This document shows, piece by piece, positions 36,755 through 46,409 of a stretch of DNA of 64,000 nucleotides. The notes beneath the pieces were generated by a model. That model made no database searches. It was not told where the DNA came from and worked only from the letters and a program-made list of their open reading frames with translations. Both the position numbers and the translations under genes were made by a program. Position 1 is the first letter of the stretch, and the number at the start of each line of letters is the position of its first letter. Source of the DNA: Labilibaculum sp041595635 (GTDB taxonomy: Bacteria; Bacteroidota; Bacteroidia; Bacteroidales; Marinifilaceae); assembly GCF_041595635.1 (NCBI RefSeq), contig NZ_JBFHJW010000009.1, positions 1 through 64,000 of the forward strand, written 5' to 3'.

Positions 36755-37306
36755 ATGATGAATTGGAATTTAAAACTACGAAATTGGCATCGCGATTTTT
36801 CCTATTTTTATGTGGGGCTATTAATGGCTTTTTCTATTTCCGGGATTGCCTTGAATCACCGTCAGTCCTGGAATCCTCGTGAGTATATTTATCAAACCAC
36901 TAAAGTGAAAATTCTTTTGCCCCATAACAGAAAGCAAATCTCGGATGAATTCTTCCAAGATTGGTTGGAAGAAAATAATATCAATCTAGAATTTAGAGGG
37001 AGTGCCTGGCGAAGAGGAGGCTATAACTTGTATTTCAAGGATGCTTATGCCTTTATTGATCCATCAACAGGAGAAGGGGAAATAGAACGCTTTCACGTGA
37101 GACCTCTTTTGGGACAAATGGTCGATTTGCATAAATCGAATAGCAATGTGTGGCTTTGGTATTCAGATATTTTTGCCATAAGTCTTCTTCTTATCTGCAT
37201 TACAGGATTATTTATTGCTAGAGGTAAGAATGGATTTAAAAATCGAGGATGGAAGTTTGCCTTGTTTGGCGTACTTATTCCTTCTCTTTTATGGTTTTAT
37301 ATTTAA
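36755..37306 (+). CDS. PepSY-associated membrane protein (PepSY_TM-like)
   Basis: 183 residues from the ATG at 36755; a second ATG follows at once, and an upstream TTG at 36737 is less likely. It has an N-terminal membrane helix preceded by the family motif RNWHRDFSYFYVGLLMAFSISGIALNHRQSW, a periplasmic segment of about 75 residues, and two C-terminal helices. HVRPLLGQMVDLHKSN before the second helix contains His residues that could bind haem. Family members are often near iron or respiratory genes, but here it is alone between ppdK and ruvX. The molecular role is unknown. Confidence 0.75.
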   Translation: MMNWNLKLRNWHRDFSYFYVGLLMAFSISGIALNHRQSWNPREYIYQTTKVKILLPHNRKQISDEFFQDWLEENNINLEFRGSAWRRGGYNLYFKDAYAFIDPSTGEGEIERFHVRPLLGQMVDLHKSNSNVWLWYSDIFAISLLLICITGLFIARGKNGFKNRGWKFALFGVLIPSLLWFYI

Positions 37307-37452
37307 ACTTTAGTATTGTAAGTATAACTTTTCCTACAGAAATAAGCTAAAAAATTCTTTCGATCTGTCGATTTTAACGACTTTCACGGCATGATTTGTA
37401 TCATTATTGACTCATTAATAATCGAAAAGAGAAATATTTAATCAGTTTCTTA

Positions 37453-37460
37453 TATCTTTG
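37453..37460 (+). promoter_or_regulatory. -7 promoter element of the ruvX-def operon
   Basis: TATCTTTG, an exact TAnnTTTG, lies 28 bases before the ruvX start. The -33 region is AT-rich without a clear TTTG. Confidence 0.5.
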
Positions 37461-37488
37461 CAATTCAAAATAAATATAAATAAGAAAG

Positions 37489-37911
37489 TTGGCACGAATT
37501 TTAGCGATTGATTACGGGAGAAAAAGAATTGGACTTGCAGTTACAGATCCAATGCAAATTATTGCCAATGGTTTAGATACCGTGGCGGCAAAGGACATTC
37601 TTGATTATTTGGAAAAGTATCTGCAAAAAGAAGAAATAGAATGCTTTGTTGTTGGTTATCCAAAGCAATTAAATAATGAGGATAGTGAGTCGATGAAATA
37701 TTTAAAACCATTTCTAGGCCAATTAAAAAAGAAATTTCCTGATATGAAGGTTGAGTTAGTGGATGAAAGGTTTACTTCCAAAATTGCCTTTCAGTCTATG
37801 ATTGATGGTGGTTTAAAAAAGAAACAGCGTCAGAACAAAGCTATGATTGATAAAGTGAGTGCGACAATTATTTTACAATCCTATATGGAAACAAAAAGGA
37901 ATTTATTTTAG
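37489..37911 (+). CDS. ruvX: Putative pre-16S rRNA nuclease / Holliday junction resolvase RuvX (YqgF)
   Basis: 140 residues. It starts at a TTG codon: the family N-terminus ARILAIDYGRKRIG follows directly and no upstream ATG fits. The RNase H-like fold has the first catalytic Asp in AIDYG, a Glu/Asp in VELVDERFTS and the C-terminal segment KAMIDKVSATIILQSYM with another Asp. In bacteria YqgF trims the 16S rRNA 5' end. It lies 28 bases upstream of def on the same strand. Confidence 0.92.
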   Translation: MARILAIDYGRKRIGLAVTDPMQIIANGLDTVAAKDILDYLEKYLQKEEIECFVVGYPKQLNNEDSESMKYLKPFLGQLKKKFPDMKVELVDERFTSKIAFQSMIDGGLKKKQRQNKAMIDKVSATIILQSYMETKRNLF

Positions 37912-37939
37912 GATTGAATATAGAAAAAGAAGTGTAAAG

Positions 37940-38494
37940 ATGATATTACCCATTACCATTTATGGCCATCCGGTATTAAGGAAGGTTGCGAAAGAAATAG
38001 ACAAAGATTATCCGGATTTGGAAAAGTTCAAAGAGGATATGTGGCAAACAATGTACTTTGCCGATGGAGTTGGTTTAGCGGCCCCACAAGTTGGTCGAGC
38101 AATTAGAATGTTCGTAATAGATTGTTCTACTTTTGCAGAAGAAGAACCAGAATTGGAAGGTTTTAAAAAGATGTTTATTAATGCTCAAATTATCGAACGT
38201 GATGGCGAACCTTGGGCTATGTCGGAAGGCTGTTTAAGTATTCCCGGTATTAATGAAGATGTAACTCGCCCCGAAAGCATAAAAATTGAATATTACGATG
38301 AAAACTGGGAGTTTCATCAGGAAGAATATTCGGGCTTTGCCGCCCGTGTTATCCAACACGAATACGACCATTTAGATGGAATCTTGTTTACCGACCATTG
38401 TGCTCCTCTTAAAAAAAGATTGTTGAAAGGAAAATTGACAGGTATTTCCAAAGGAAAATTTAAAGCCAAATATCGATTTACATTGGCGAAATAG
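37940..38494 (+). CDS. def: Peptide deformylase
   Basis: 184 residues from the ATG at 37940 (MILPITIYGHPVLR). The open frame reaches back into ruvX, but that extension is not family-like. All three motifs are present: GVGLAAPQVG, EGCLSIPG with the metal Cys, and HEYDHLDG with the two metal His residues and catalytic Glu. It removes the formyl group from nascent proteins. The residues between motifs 1 and 2 (FAEEEPELEGFKKMF) form the slightly longer loop usual in this phylum. It is co-transcribed with ruvX and closed by a terminator. Confidence 0.96.
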   Translation: MILPITIYGHPVLRKVAKEIDKDYPDLEKFKEDMWQTMYFADGVGLAAPQVGRAIRMFVIDCSTFAEEEPELEGFKKMFINAQIIERDGEPWAMSEGCLSIPGINEDVTRPESIKIEYYDENWEFHQEEYSGFAARVIQHEYDHLDGILFTDHCAPLKKRLLKGKLTGISKGKFKAKYRFTLAK

Positions 38495-38501
38495 TTTTAT
38501 G

Positions 38502-38529
38502 ACCTTACCATTTTGGTAAGGTTTTTTTT
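38502..38529 (+). terminator. Rho-independent terminator after def
   Basis: ACCTTACCA (38502-38510) and TGGTAAGGT (38514-38522) form a perfect 9-bp stem with a TTT loop, followed by T7. Confidence 0.92.
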
Positions 38530-38659
38530 ATGAAATAGATTTGCTTTCTAGTGTATCTATTTTTTGATTTTATATGCTAATAGAAATTGGTCTTGCAAAC
38601 AAAAGGTAAATTCCTGCGTACTACTTTTTTGATGTTTAACCGACTAAGTAAAACCTTTT

Positions 38660-39691
38660 ATGATGAAAAAATTTATTCTACTATTTTTAATACTTACTCC
38701 TTTTCTGGGAAAATCTCAAGACATTGAGCAATTCCTGTTAGCGGGTACCGAAGACGCTTCAAAATTAACCGAAAATTATGTGAGACCTGTTTCCAAAGGG
38801 TTTATGTACGGATTAAATAATGGATGGTATTCCACAGCACGAACCCATAAAAAATTTGGTTTTGACATTACTTTTATTGCCAATTTGGCGAAAGTTCCTA
38901 CTGAAGATGAAATGTTTGAATTTGTGGCGAGTGATTATAACAATATCACTCTTAAAAGCGGAGCTAGTTCTGCTCAGATTCAAACTTTAATGGGCGGAGA
39001 TAACGACGAAATTTTACTTGCCCGAATTGAAACCGAAAGTGGTGAATACGATGTAGCGGAATTTAAAGTCCCAAATGGTATTGGCGATGATTTGCCAATG
39101 AATGCTGTCCCTTCAGCCACGTTGCAAGTTGGTATCGGTATCCCTGTGATCGATGCGGATTTAAAATTTCGATTTTTGCCCAAAGTAGGTACCTCTGATT
39201 TGGAAGTGGGAATGTTTGGACTTGGTCTTCAGAAGAATCTTAGTAAGATGCTAAAGATTAGTAAAACACCTCTTGATGTTTCAGCATTATTTGCTTATAC
39301 TAAATTAACTTCTGAATATGATATTCAAGGCGATTCAGGTTTTGATGGTAGTGGACAATTAATGGAGTTTGTGACCAATGCGTATACTGTTCAGGCTATT
39401 GCTTCGGTGAACCTTAAATTAATCGAATTTTATGCAGCTGTTGGTTACAATACAGCCAAAATGGATGTGGATATTAAAGGAACTTACGAGTTGGACTATA
39501 CCGATACTAATACAGGAACAAGTGGTGATGCGGGTACTTTAGTCGATCCTGTATCCATTGATTTTAAAGCAAATGGTGTTCGTGCAACTATTGGTACTCG
39601 TTTGAACTTAGGATTCTTTAAACTATTTGGGGACTACACTCTTCAAGAGTATAATACCATTACAGGCGGAATCGCTTTTAGTTTTAGATAG
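38660..39691 (+). CDS. DUF6588-like outer-membrane beta-barrel protein
   Basis: 343 residues with a signal peptide (core IILLFLILTPFL-like, cleavage after GKS). Alternating hydrophobic strands, the GLNNGWYSTARTHKKFGFDITF segment near 51-72 and a C-terminus ending in Phe-Ser-Phe-Arg suggest an outer-membrane barrel, as in DUF6588 proteins of Bacteroidota. No enzymatic motif is visible. It stands alone between two terminators. The function is unknown. Confidence 0.7.
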   Translation: MMKKFILLFLILTPFLGKSQDIEQFLLAGTEDASKLTENYVRPVSKGFMYGLNNGWYSTARTHKKFGFDITFIANLAKVPTEDEMFEFVASDYNNITLKSGASSAQIQTLMGGDNDEILLARIETESGEYDVAEFKVPNGIGDDLPMNAVPSATLQVGIGIPVIDADLKFRFLPKVGTSDLEVGMFGLGLQKNLSKMLKISKTPLDVSALFAYTKLTSEYDIQGDSGFDGSGQLMEFVTNAYTVQAIASVNLKLIEFYAAVGYNTAKMDVDIKGTYELDYTDTNTGTSGDAGTLVDPVSIDFKANGVRATIGTRLNLGFFKLFGDYTLQEYNTITGGIAFSFR

Positions 39692-39730
39692 TATAAGATT
39701 GTAGCGGAAAATTTTTTGTACTTTACTCAT

Positions 39731-39766
39731 AAAACCCTTATTCATGGAATAGGGGTTTTGTTTTTT
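39731..39766 (+). terminator. Rho-independent terminator
   Basis: AAAACCCTTATTC (39731-39743) pairs with GAATAGGGGTTTT (39747-39759; one wobble) around ATG, followed by GTTTTTT. Confidence 0.9.
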
Positions 39767-39814
39767 CAACACATTTATCTTATATTCAATTGATTATAAA
39801 TTGTATTATTAACG

Positions 39815-41887
39815 ATGTTTAGAGAATTTCTTCGTCAAAATCCTTTTTTTCGATTTTTGCTTCCCTTAGTAATGGCAATAGCTCTGGCAAATGTGCTAGA
39901 AGTTTCCTCCAATATTGGCTGGGTTTTTTTTGTGTGCGGATTATTTGGCATTCTTTTATTCACCCTAGTTACTAAATATCGTAAATCATATTCTCTTCGT
40001 TCGTGGTTCGGCGTATTTGTCTTCTTTTTATGTTTTGGATTTGGAACAGTAAGATACAACGATGTGCAAACTAAAATGGATCTTTCAATTTCCGATTCAA
40101 TCTGTTTTATAAAGGGAGAGGTGATTGAGCCACCAGTAGAAAAACTCAATAGTTATGCTTTAGTGTTGAAGGTTGAGAGCATAAAAAATGCTGATAATTG
40201 GCAGATAGTATCTGGTAACTCCATGCTTTATCTGCAAAAGGATGAAATGGCTAAAGAACTTACTAGTGGTGATTTATTGGTGTTGAGAACAAAATTGCAA
40301 AGGGTGCAAAATACAGGGAATCCCTATGAATTCGATTATTCGGCTTATCTAAAAATCAAGCACATATTGTATTCTGCTTATGCCGATTCCTTTTCCTGGA
40401 AAAAAATAGGGACTGATATTGGTTTTTCCATGAGGAAAATAAGTGGAAACTGGAGAGATCAATTATTGGATATTTATCGTGCAAATGGAATCGAAAATGA
40501 GAGTTTTGATATTTTGGCTGCTCTTACACTTGGCTATAAAACAGGAATAGATCCGGAAATAAAAAAGGCTTGGGCTGATGCTGGCGCTATGCATGTGTTG
40601 GCTGTATCGGGTCTGCACGTCGGTATTATTTACTTGATCGTGAATTTTATGCTTCGGTTTTTAATTCGATTTAAATATGGACGAGTGTGGCGCGCTGTTT
40701 TATTATTTCTAGCCCTGTGGATGTATGCTTTTTTAACTGGCATGTCGCCCTCGGTTATGAGGTCGGCAAGTATGTTTAGTTTTATTGTGATAGGAGAAAT
40801 GCTTCAGAGAAAGGGCAGTATTTATAATTCTTTGGCTATTTCAGCTTTTTTTCTTTTGTTGATAGATCCTTTCTTGTTGTTTACCGTTGGGTTCCAATTT
40901 TCCTATCTAGCAGTGATTAGTATAGTCTTTTTTCAAGCAAAATTTGAACGCCTTATTTATGTAGGAAATCCGATTTTAAAAAAGCTTTGGCAGCTTACAA
41001 CGGTTTCTCTTGCTGCTCAAATAGGTACTTTCCCTTTAGCAATTTTTTATTTTCATCAATTCCCTGCTTACTTTTTACTTTCAGGTTATGTGGTAATACT
41101 CATGGCTGGAATTCTTATATACCTTTCAGCCCTTTTACTTATTCTATCCCCATTTCCTCTTTTTTCTGAAAGTCTTGGCTATGTTTTGCGCAATTTTGTA
41201 GAGGGAATGAATTATCTGATTTTTAAAATTCAGGCTTTGCCAGCTTCCGTGATAAGTGATATCTCTTTCAGTAGCTATCAGCTGTTCCTAATCTACTGTT
41301 TGCTTTTTACTGGAATTACTTTGATTTTTTTTAAAAGAAAAAAAGCGATGTTTATTTTCGTTCTGCTCCTTATTTGCTTTCAGTTGCCAAATGCCTTGCG
41401 AATTGCAAGTCCTTCTAAATCCGAAATGGTAGTTTTTAATGCGAGGGGTCATAGTATTATTGCCTTTATCAACGGGAAAAATGCAAATGTTTTATCCGAT
41501 GCTAAAATTCCAAAGGAAAGACGAGATCAGATAATTTATCCATTCATTCTGAATGAGAAAGTAGAAAATATAAGTTATGATACTCTTGCTCCTTTTGAGC
41601 TTAAAGTTGTTGATCAAAAGATTGTTGCAATTATAGGTGAACAGAATGTCATGATCAGTGAAATATTACAATTAGTCAAAGCTGATGTTATTGTTTTTCG
41701 CGATGAGGCTTTGTCTGGTAGGAATTTGGATGGCATGGAATTTTTAAATTGCAAACTAATTGTTGATGCCTCTGTTACCGCTAGAGATCTTAAAAAACAA
41801 AATTTTGCCAATAACTTAAGTCAATCATTTTTGCACGATGTCAGAAACAAGGGGGCATATATTTGTCTTTTATCTTCAGAAAATTAA
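39815..41887 (+). CDS. comEC: ComEC/Rec2-family competence membrane protein
   Basis: 690 residues. The N-terminal DUF4131 region (two helices, then an OB-like segment at about 90-190) precedes the Competence domain (about 220-510), with the hallmark ADAGAMHVLAVSGLHVGIIY and GMSPSVMRSASMFS. The C-terminal region from about 530 aligns in position with the metallo-beta-lactamase-like domain (VVFNARGHSIIAFINGK), but the HxHxDH metal motif is missing, so it is not a nuclease. ComEC moves single-stranded DNA across the inner membrane during transformation. No other competence gene is nearby. Confidence 0.9.
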   Translation: MFREFLRQNPFFRFLLPLVMAIALANVLEVSSNIGWVFFVCGLFGILLFTLVTKYRKSYSLRSWFGVFVFFLCFGFGTVRYNDVQTKMDLSISDSICFIKGEVIEPPVEKLNSYALVLKVESIKNADNWQIVSGNSMLYLQKDEMAKELTSGDLLVLRTKLQRVQNTGNPYEFDYSAYLKIKHILYSAYADSFSWKKIGTDIGFSMRKISGNWRDQLLDIYRANGIENESFDILAALTLGYKTGIDPEIKKAWADAGAMHVLAVSGLHVGIIYLIVNFMLRFLIRFKYGRVWRAVLLFLALWMYAFLTGMSPSVMRSASMFSFIVIGEMLQRKGSIYNSLAISAFFLLLIDPFLLFTVGFQFSYLAVISIVFFQAKFERLIYVGNPILKKLWQLTTVSLAAQIGTFPLAIFYFHQFPAYFLLSGYVVILMAGILIYLSALLLILSPFPLFSESLGYVLRNFVEGMNYLIFKIQALPASVISDISFSSYQLFLIYCLLFTGITLIFFKRKKAMFIFVLLLICFQLPNALRIASPSKSEMVVFNARGHSIIAFINGKNANVLSDAKIPKERRDQIIYPFILNEKVENISYDTLAPFELKVVDQKIVAIIGEQNVMISEILQLVKADVIVFRDEALSGRNLDGMEFLNCKLIVDASVTARDLKKQNFANNLSQSFLHDVRNKGAYICLLSSEN

Positions 41888-42057
41888 AATTGATTGTTAA
41901 AGGAATCCTTTTGCTTAGGGAATTTGATTTTAGAATGCCTTTTGGTAATTTAGTGAGCTTGACTAATTGATATTTTTAATAAATAGTAGTAAGTTTTACT
42001 CGATTATGTGTTAATTTGCCGCTTCAAATTCCATTAATAAGTTAATCGATCAAAGTT

Positions 42058-43398
42058 ATGAAGATTGTAATTGCTGGCGCTGGGGCAGTAGGGATCCACT
42101 TAGCAAAAATGCTAAGTAATCAAGACCATGATATTATTCTACTAGATAGCGATGAAGAAAAGTTAAAAGAGATTGATTCCCATCTTGATTTATTGACCAT
42201 TGTTGGTTCAAGTTCATCCTTACATGACCTTAAAGAAGCTCAGGTTAAAAAAGCTGATCTTTTTATTGCTGTAACGCAATCTGAAGAGACCAATATTACT
42301 TCTACAATTTTAGCTAAAAAACTTGGGGCAGTGCGAACTATTGCGCGTATCGATAATCAGGAATATTTGATCCCGGAAAACAAAGAATACCTTAAAAGTT
42401 TGGGTATTGATGAATTAATTTACCCAGAGCGATTAGCTTCCAAGGAGGTAATTAGTTATCTGTCTCGTTCGGGTACACGCCAGTTGTACGAGTTTTCAGA
42501 CGGAAAATTAATTTTGTATGGAATAAAAATAAGCAGCAAGTCGGTAATTATGGACAAAACAATGGCCGAAGTTGCTGAAATGACAGGTGATTTAGATTTT
42601 AGAGCCGTTGCCATTAAACGTGGCGATACCACCATAATTCCTCGTGGACACAATCGATTTTCGCGTGGCGATTTGGTTTTTGTGGTTAGTAAACCTGAGG
42701 AAATGGAGAAAGTAATGCTTCTTACTGGAAAAGAGAAGTATGAAATTAAAAATGCTATGATTCTCGGAGGAAGTCGTATCGGACAGAAAACGGCATTGGA
42801 ATTAGGCCGGAAGATGAATCTAAAATTGCTTGAAATAGATAAAGATAAAAGCTTGAAATTAGCCGATCATCTGCAAGATACACTGGTGATAAATGGTGAT
42901 GGTCGAGATAAAGAATTATTAAAAGAAGAAGGAATTCATAAAATGGATGCCTTTGTGGCCGTAACTGGGAATTCTGAGACCAATATTTTAGCTTGTTTGT
43001 TGGCAAAAAAAATGGGTGTGAAACGAACCATTGCCGAGGTTGAAAATATCGATTATATCGATTTAGCGGATAATATTGGTGTGGGAACCATGATCAACAA
43101 AAAATTGTTGGCTGCAAGTTACATCTATCGATTTACCATGGATGCAGATGTGCAACATTGCAAGTGGTTAACCGTTTCGGATGCTGAGGTAGTGGAATTA
43201 CTTGCTAAGCCAGATTCAAAAATCACAAGAAGTGAAGTTAAAGATCTTGATTTTCCGGAAGATGCTAATATTGGTGGAATTATCCGAGGGAATGAAGCCA
43301 TTATTGTAAACGGAGATACTCGAATTCTGGCTGCCGATAAAGTAGTTGTTTTTACTCTTCCAACAGCTATTAAAAAAGTTGAAAAATTCTTTAAGTAA
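42058..43398 (+). CDS. trkA: Trk potassium uptake regulatory subunit TrkA
   Basis: 446 residues with two RCK modules. The first Rossmann fold begins KIVIAGAGAVGIHLAK with the acidic residue in LLDSDEE. The second begins near residue 233 with AMILGGSRIGQKTALELG, where the loop is GGSRIG. A TrkA_C domain follows each (about 135-220 and 370-446). It gates TrkH in response to NAD(H) or ATP binding. It is directly followed by two trkH genes, so the three form a potassium uptake operon. Confidence 0.95.
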   Translation: MKIVIAGAGAVGIHLAKMLSNQDHDIILLDSDEEKLKEIDSHLDLLTIVGSSSSLHDLKEAQVKKADLFIAVTQSEETNITSTILAKKLGAVRTIARIDNQEYLIPENKEYLKSLGIDELIYPERLASKEVISYLSRSGTRQLYEFSDGKLILYGIKISSKSVIMDKTMAEVAEMTGDLDFRAVAIKRGDTTIIPRGHNRFSRGDLVFVVSKPEEMEKVMLLTGKEKYEIKNAMILGGSRIGQKTALELGRKMNLKLLEIDKDKSLKLADHLQDTLVINGDGRDKELLKEEGIHKMDAFVAVTGNSETNILACLLAKKMGVKRTIAEVENIDYIDLADNIGVGTMINKKLLAASYIYRFTMDADVQHCKWLTVSDAEVVELLAKPDSKITRSEVKDLDFPEDANIGGIIRGNEAIIVNGDTRILAADKVVVFTLPTAIKKVEKFFK

Positions 43399-43452
43399 AA
43401 ACCTAATGCTGACTTTTTTCGATTTCTCAGACCGTAGGGTTTGATGAGGTAA

Positions 43453-44922
43453 TTGAAAAATATCTATGATAGAATGCTGAATAGAAAGTTTGTTTTTTAT
43501 GTGATGTCGGTCTTAATGATCGTAGAAAGTTTTTTCCTGATTATTAGTTCCGCAGTTGCATTACTTTACGGCGATGGTGATTTCATATTCTTTATTCAAT
43601 CAGCCGCAATCTGTCTGTTTTTAGGAGGGATTATCTATTTCACTACTAAAGATTGTAGTCGGGAAATTGGGAAAAGAGAAGCTTTTTTAGTGGTAAGTTT
43701 GGTATGGGTGGTTTTTTCCATTTTTGGTGCTCTGCCATTTCTTTTAGGAGGCTATATTCCCAATTTTACAGATGCATTTTTTGAATCTATTTCTGGTTTT
43801 ACAACTACAGGAGCTTCCATTGTAAATGATATAGAAGCCTTACCCCATGGCATTTTGTTCTGGAGATCATTAACTCATCTGCTTGGAGGAATGGGGATTT
43901 TGGTGTTGACAGTAGCTGTTTTACCTGTTTTTGGTATTGGAGGAATGGCTATGTTTAATGCCGAAGCTGCAGGAATAACGCCCGATAAATTGCATCCTAG
44001 AATTAAAGAAACAGCACAACGTCTTTGGGGTATTTATATGCTTCTAGTTGTAGTCGAAACATTATTTTTAGTTTTAGGGGAAATGAATTGGTTCGATGCC
44101 ATTTGTCATTCCTTCGGAACTCTGGCTTCAGGTGGATTTTCGACTAAAAATGCGAGCATTGTTAATTACTCTCCATATACTCAATATGTATTAATTGTTT
44201 TTATGTTTTTAGCAGGAGTTAACTTTACGCTTCATTATTTTGCCATAAATGGAAAATTTCCGAAAATATGGAATAACCAAGAGTTTAAAGTTTACACTGG
44301 TTTGATCGTAATTGTAACTTCTATTATCACTGTAACCTTGGTTTATCTCGATCATGGAAACCTTGAGAACTCTTTTCGGGATGCCTTGTTTCAGGTTACT
44401 TCGGTAATTACAAGTACTGGATTTGTGAGTGCTGATTATACCCTTTGGCACCCTTATTTGGTTTTTCTGATTTTTGGATTAATGTTTACAGGAGCTTCAG
44501 TGGGGTCTACCTCTGGAGGTGTTAAAATTCTTCGTCATTTGCTTCTTTTTAAAAATAGCATCCTTGAATTCAAACGAATGATTCATCCATCGGCTGTATT
44601 GCCTGTTCGCTACAATAATGAAGTGGTTGGACAAGATATGATCTCAAAAATTTTGGCTTTTGTGATCCTCTATTTTATGGTGTTTTTTATTGGTTGTTTT
44701 GCAATGACCTTAATAGGCATGGATTTAATTTCGGCCATGGGAGCTGTAGCCACTACAATGGGTGGAATTGGTCCAGGTTTGGGATCTGTTGGGCCAATGA
44801 ATAATTTTTCATTGGTGCCCGAAGTAGGAAAGTGGATACTTTCTTTTTTAATGATATTGGGTAGACTAGAATTATTTACCTTTTTGATTATTTTTGTTCC
44901 ATCCTTCTGGAGGAATAAATAA
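43453..44922 (+). CDS. trkH: Trk potassium channel subunit TrkH (copy 1)
   Basis: 489 residues from a TTG codon at 43453, preceded by GAGG at a suitable distance; the next in-frame ATG at 43474 would shorten it by seven residues. It has the four pore repeats with selectivity-filter glycines: SGFTTTGAS, LASGGFSTKNAS, ITSTGFVSADY and TTMGGIGPG. About ten membrane helices are visible, and GSTSGGVKILR is the conserved gating-loop region after the third pore. It forms the potassium-conducting subunit regulated by TrkA. Confidence 0.94.
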   Translation: MKNIYDRMLNRKFVFYVMSVLMIVESFFLIISSAVALLYGDGDFIFFIQSAAICLFLGGIIYFTTKDCSREIGKREAFLVVSLVWVVFSIFGALPFLLGGYIPNFTDAFFESISGFTTTGASIVNDIEALPHGILFWRSLTHLLGGMGILVLTVAVLPVFGIGGMAMFNAEAAGITPDKLHPRIKETAQRLWGIYMLLVVVETLFLVLGEMNWFDAICHSFGTLASGGFSTKNASIVNYSPYTQYVLIVFMFLAGVNFTLHYFAINGKFPKIWNNQEFKVYTGLIVIVTSIITVTLVYLDHGNLENSFRDALFQVTSVITSTGFVSADYTLWHPYLVFLIFGLMFTGASVGSTSGGVKILRHLLLFKNSILEFKRMIHPSAVLPVRYNNEVVGQDMISKILAFVILYFMVFFIGCFAMTLIGMDLISAMGAVATTMGGIGPGLGSVGPMNNFSLVPEVGKWILSFLMILGRLELFTFLIIFVPSFWRNK

Positions 44923-44948
44923 TATTTTTCATATCTAAGCTAATAGCA

Positions 44949-46397
44949 GTGGTTAAGCACAAAATAATTCTCAATATTCTTGGAAAACTTTTAGTTGGAG
45001 AAAGCATCTTTTTGTTTCTTTCCCTCTTAGTTTCAATCTTGTATCAAGAAGCAGATAGTATGGCTTTTGTAAAATCCATTCTAATTACCTTTTCGGTAGG
45101 AGCATTGAGTTTTTTTTTATCCAAAGGGGCTGGGAAAGACCTTGGAAAAAGGGAAGGATATATCATTGTGAGTTTGGTATGGGTCATTTTTTCCATTTTC
45201 GGTTGTCTTCCCTATCTTTTTAGTGGAGCCATTCCATCGGTAACAGATGCTTTTTTCGAAACCATGTCTGGATTTACTACCACAGGTTCTTCTATTCTTA
45301 ATAATATTGAAGAATTGCCTCATGGAATTCTTTTTTGGCGATCAATGACCCAATGGATGGGTGGAATGGGAATTATTGTGATGTTCTTAGCCATTCTTCC
45401 TACTTTGGGAATTGGAGGCCGAGAATTGTTTATTGCTGAAGTTCCAGGCCCTGCACCCGATAAGTTAACTCCTCGAATTAAAGAGACTGCTCGTAACTTA
45501 TGGGGCTTGTACATGTTGTTTACCCTTATTGAAACCATTCTTCTTTACGTAGGAGGAATGACTTTCTTTGATGCAATTAATCATTCTTTAACAACAATGG
45601 CAACGGGAGGATACTCAACAAAGCAAGCGAGTGCTGGATTTTTTACTTCTCCTTTTTTACAGTATGTTATGATCTTTTTCATGTTTGTAGCAGGAACGAA
45701 TTTCACCCTTTCTTATGCTGCGATAATTGGAAAACCTATTAAAATGTTTAAAGATGAGGAATTTCGTTTCTACGCTTTGATGGTGATTTTATTTACATTC
45801 GTGATTAGTACCATTTTGGTGATAAGTGGAGGGTTTGGCTACGAAAAAGCTTTTAGAGATGCTCTATTTACGGTAGTATCCATAATAACCACTACTGGTT
45901 ATGCCACCGCTGATTATCTTTTATGGACTCCTTTTTTAGGGATGTTGATTTTTGTCTTGTTTTTTGTGGGTGGCTCAGCCGGATCAACAGGAGGAGGTGT
46001 TAAAGTCATACGTATTTTGCTTCTCTTTAAAAATAGCTTCTATGAGCTCAAGCGTTTGGTGCATCCCAATGCAGTTATCCCAATTCGTTACAATGCTCAT
46101 GTAGTTGATCAGAGAACGGTGACCAATACTTTGGCATTTTTTGTTTTTTACATCATTATTTTCATGATTTCTTCGGTACTGATGTCACTTTGGACACCAG
46201 ATATCTATTCTGCATTTAGTGCAGTGGCAACATCATTAGGGAATATTGGTCCTGGATTTGGAGAAATAGGACCTATGGAGAATTTTTCAGCTTTGCCAGC
46301 TTTGGCCAAGTGGTTTTTGGCTTTTTTAATGATGCTTGGCCGATTGGAATTGTTCACCGTATTAATTCTATTTTCGCCTTCTTTTTGGAGACATTAA
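44949..46397 (+). CDS. trkH: Trk potassium channel subunit TrkH (copy 2)
   Basis: 482 residues from a GTG at 44949, 26 bases after copy 1. The filter sequences are SGFTTTGSS, MATGGYSTKQAS, ITTTGYATADY and TSLGNIGPG, and the loop is GSAGSTGGGVKVIR. The fourth filter repeat has Asn where copy 1 has Gly (SLGNIGPG against TMGGIGPG), and copy 2 has REL (GIGGRELFIAEVPGPAPDKLTPR) where copy 1 has AMF. The two copies may differ in affinity or ion dependence. Downstream is a convergent SRPBCC gene after 12 bases. Confidence 0.94.
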   Translation: MVKHKIILNILGKLLVGESIFLFLSLLVSILYQEADSMAFVKSILITFSVGALSFFLSKGAGKDLGKREGYIIVSLVWVIFSIFGCLPYLFSGAIPSVTDAFFETMSGFTTTGSSILNNIEELPHGILFWRSMTQWMGGMGIIVMFLAILPTLGIGGRELFIAEVPGPAPDKLTPRIKETARNLWGLYMLFTLIETILLYVGGMTFFDAINHSLTTMATGGYSTKQASAGFFTSPFLQYVMIFFMFVAGTNFTLSYAAIIGKPIKMFKDEEFRFYALMVILFTFVISTILVISGGFGYEKAFRDALFTVVSIITTTGYATADYLLWTPFLGMLIFVLFFVGGSAGSTGGGVKVIRILLLFKNSFYELKRLVHPNAVIPIRYNAHVVDQRTVTNTLAFFVFYIIIFMISSVLMSLWTPDIYSAFSAVATSLGNIGPGFGEIGPMENFSALPALAKWFLAFLMMLGRLELFTVLILFSPSFWRH

Positions 46398-46409
46398 GAA
46401 TGCCCAATT

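Noticed and set aside
36685..36882. 65-codon frame overlapping the PepSY-type gene
   Set aside because: It is out of frame with a recognised family protein and starts inside the ppdK terminator.
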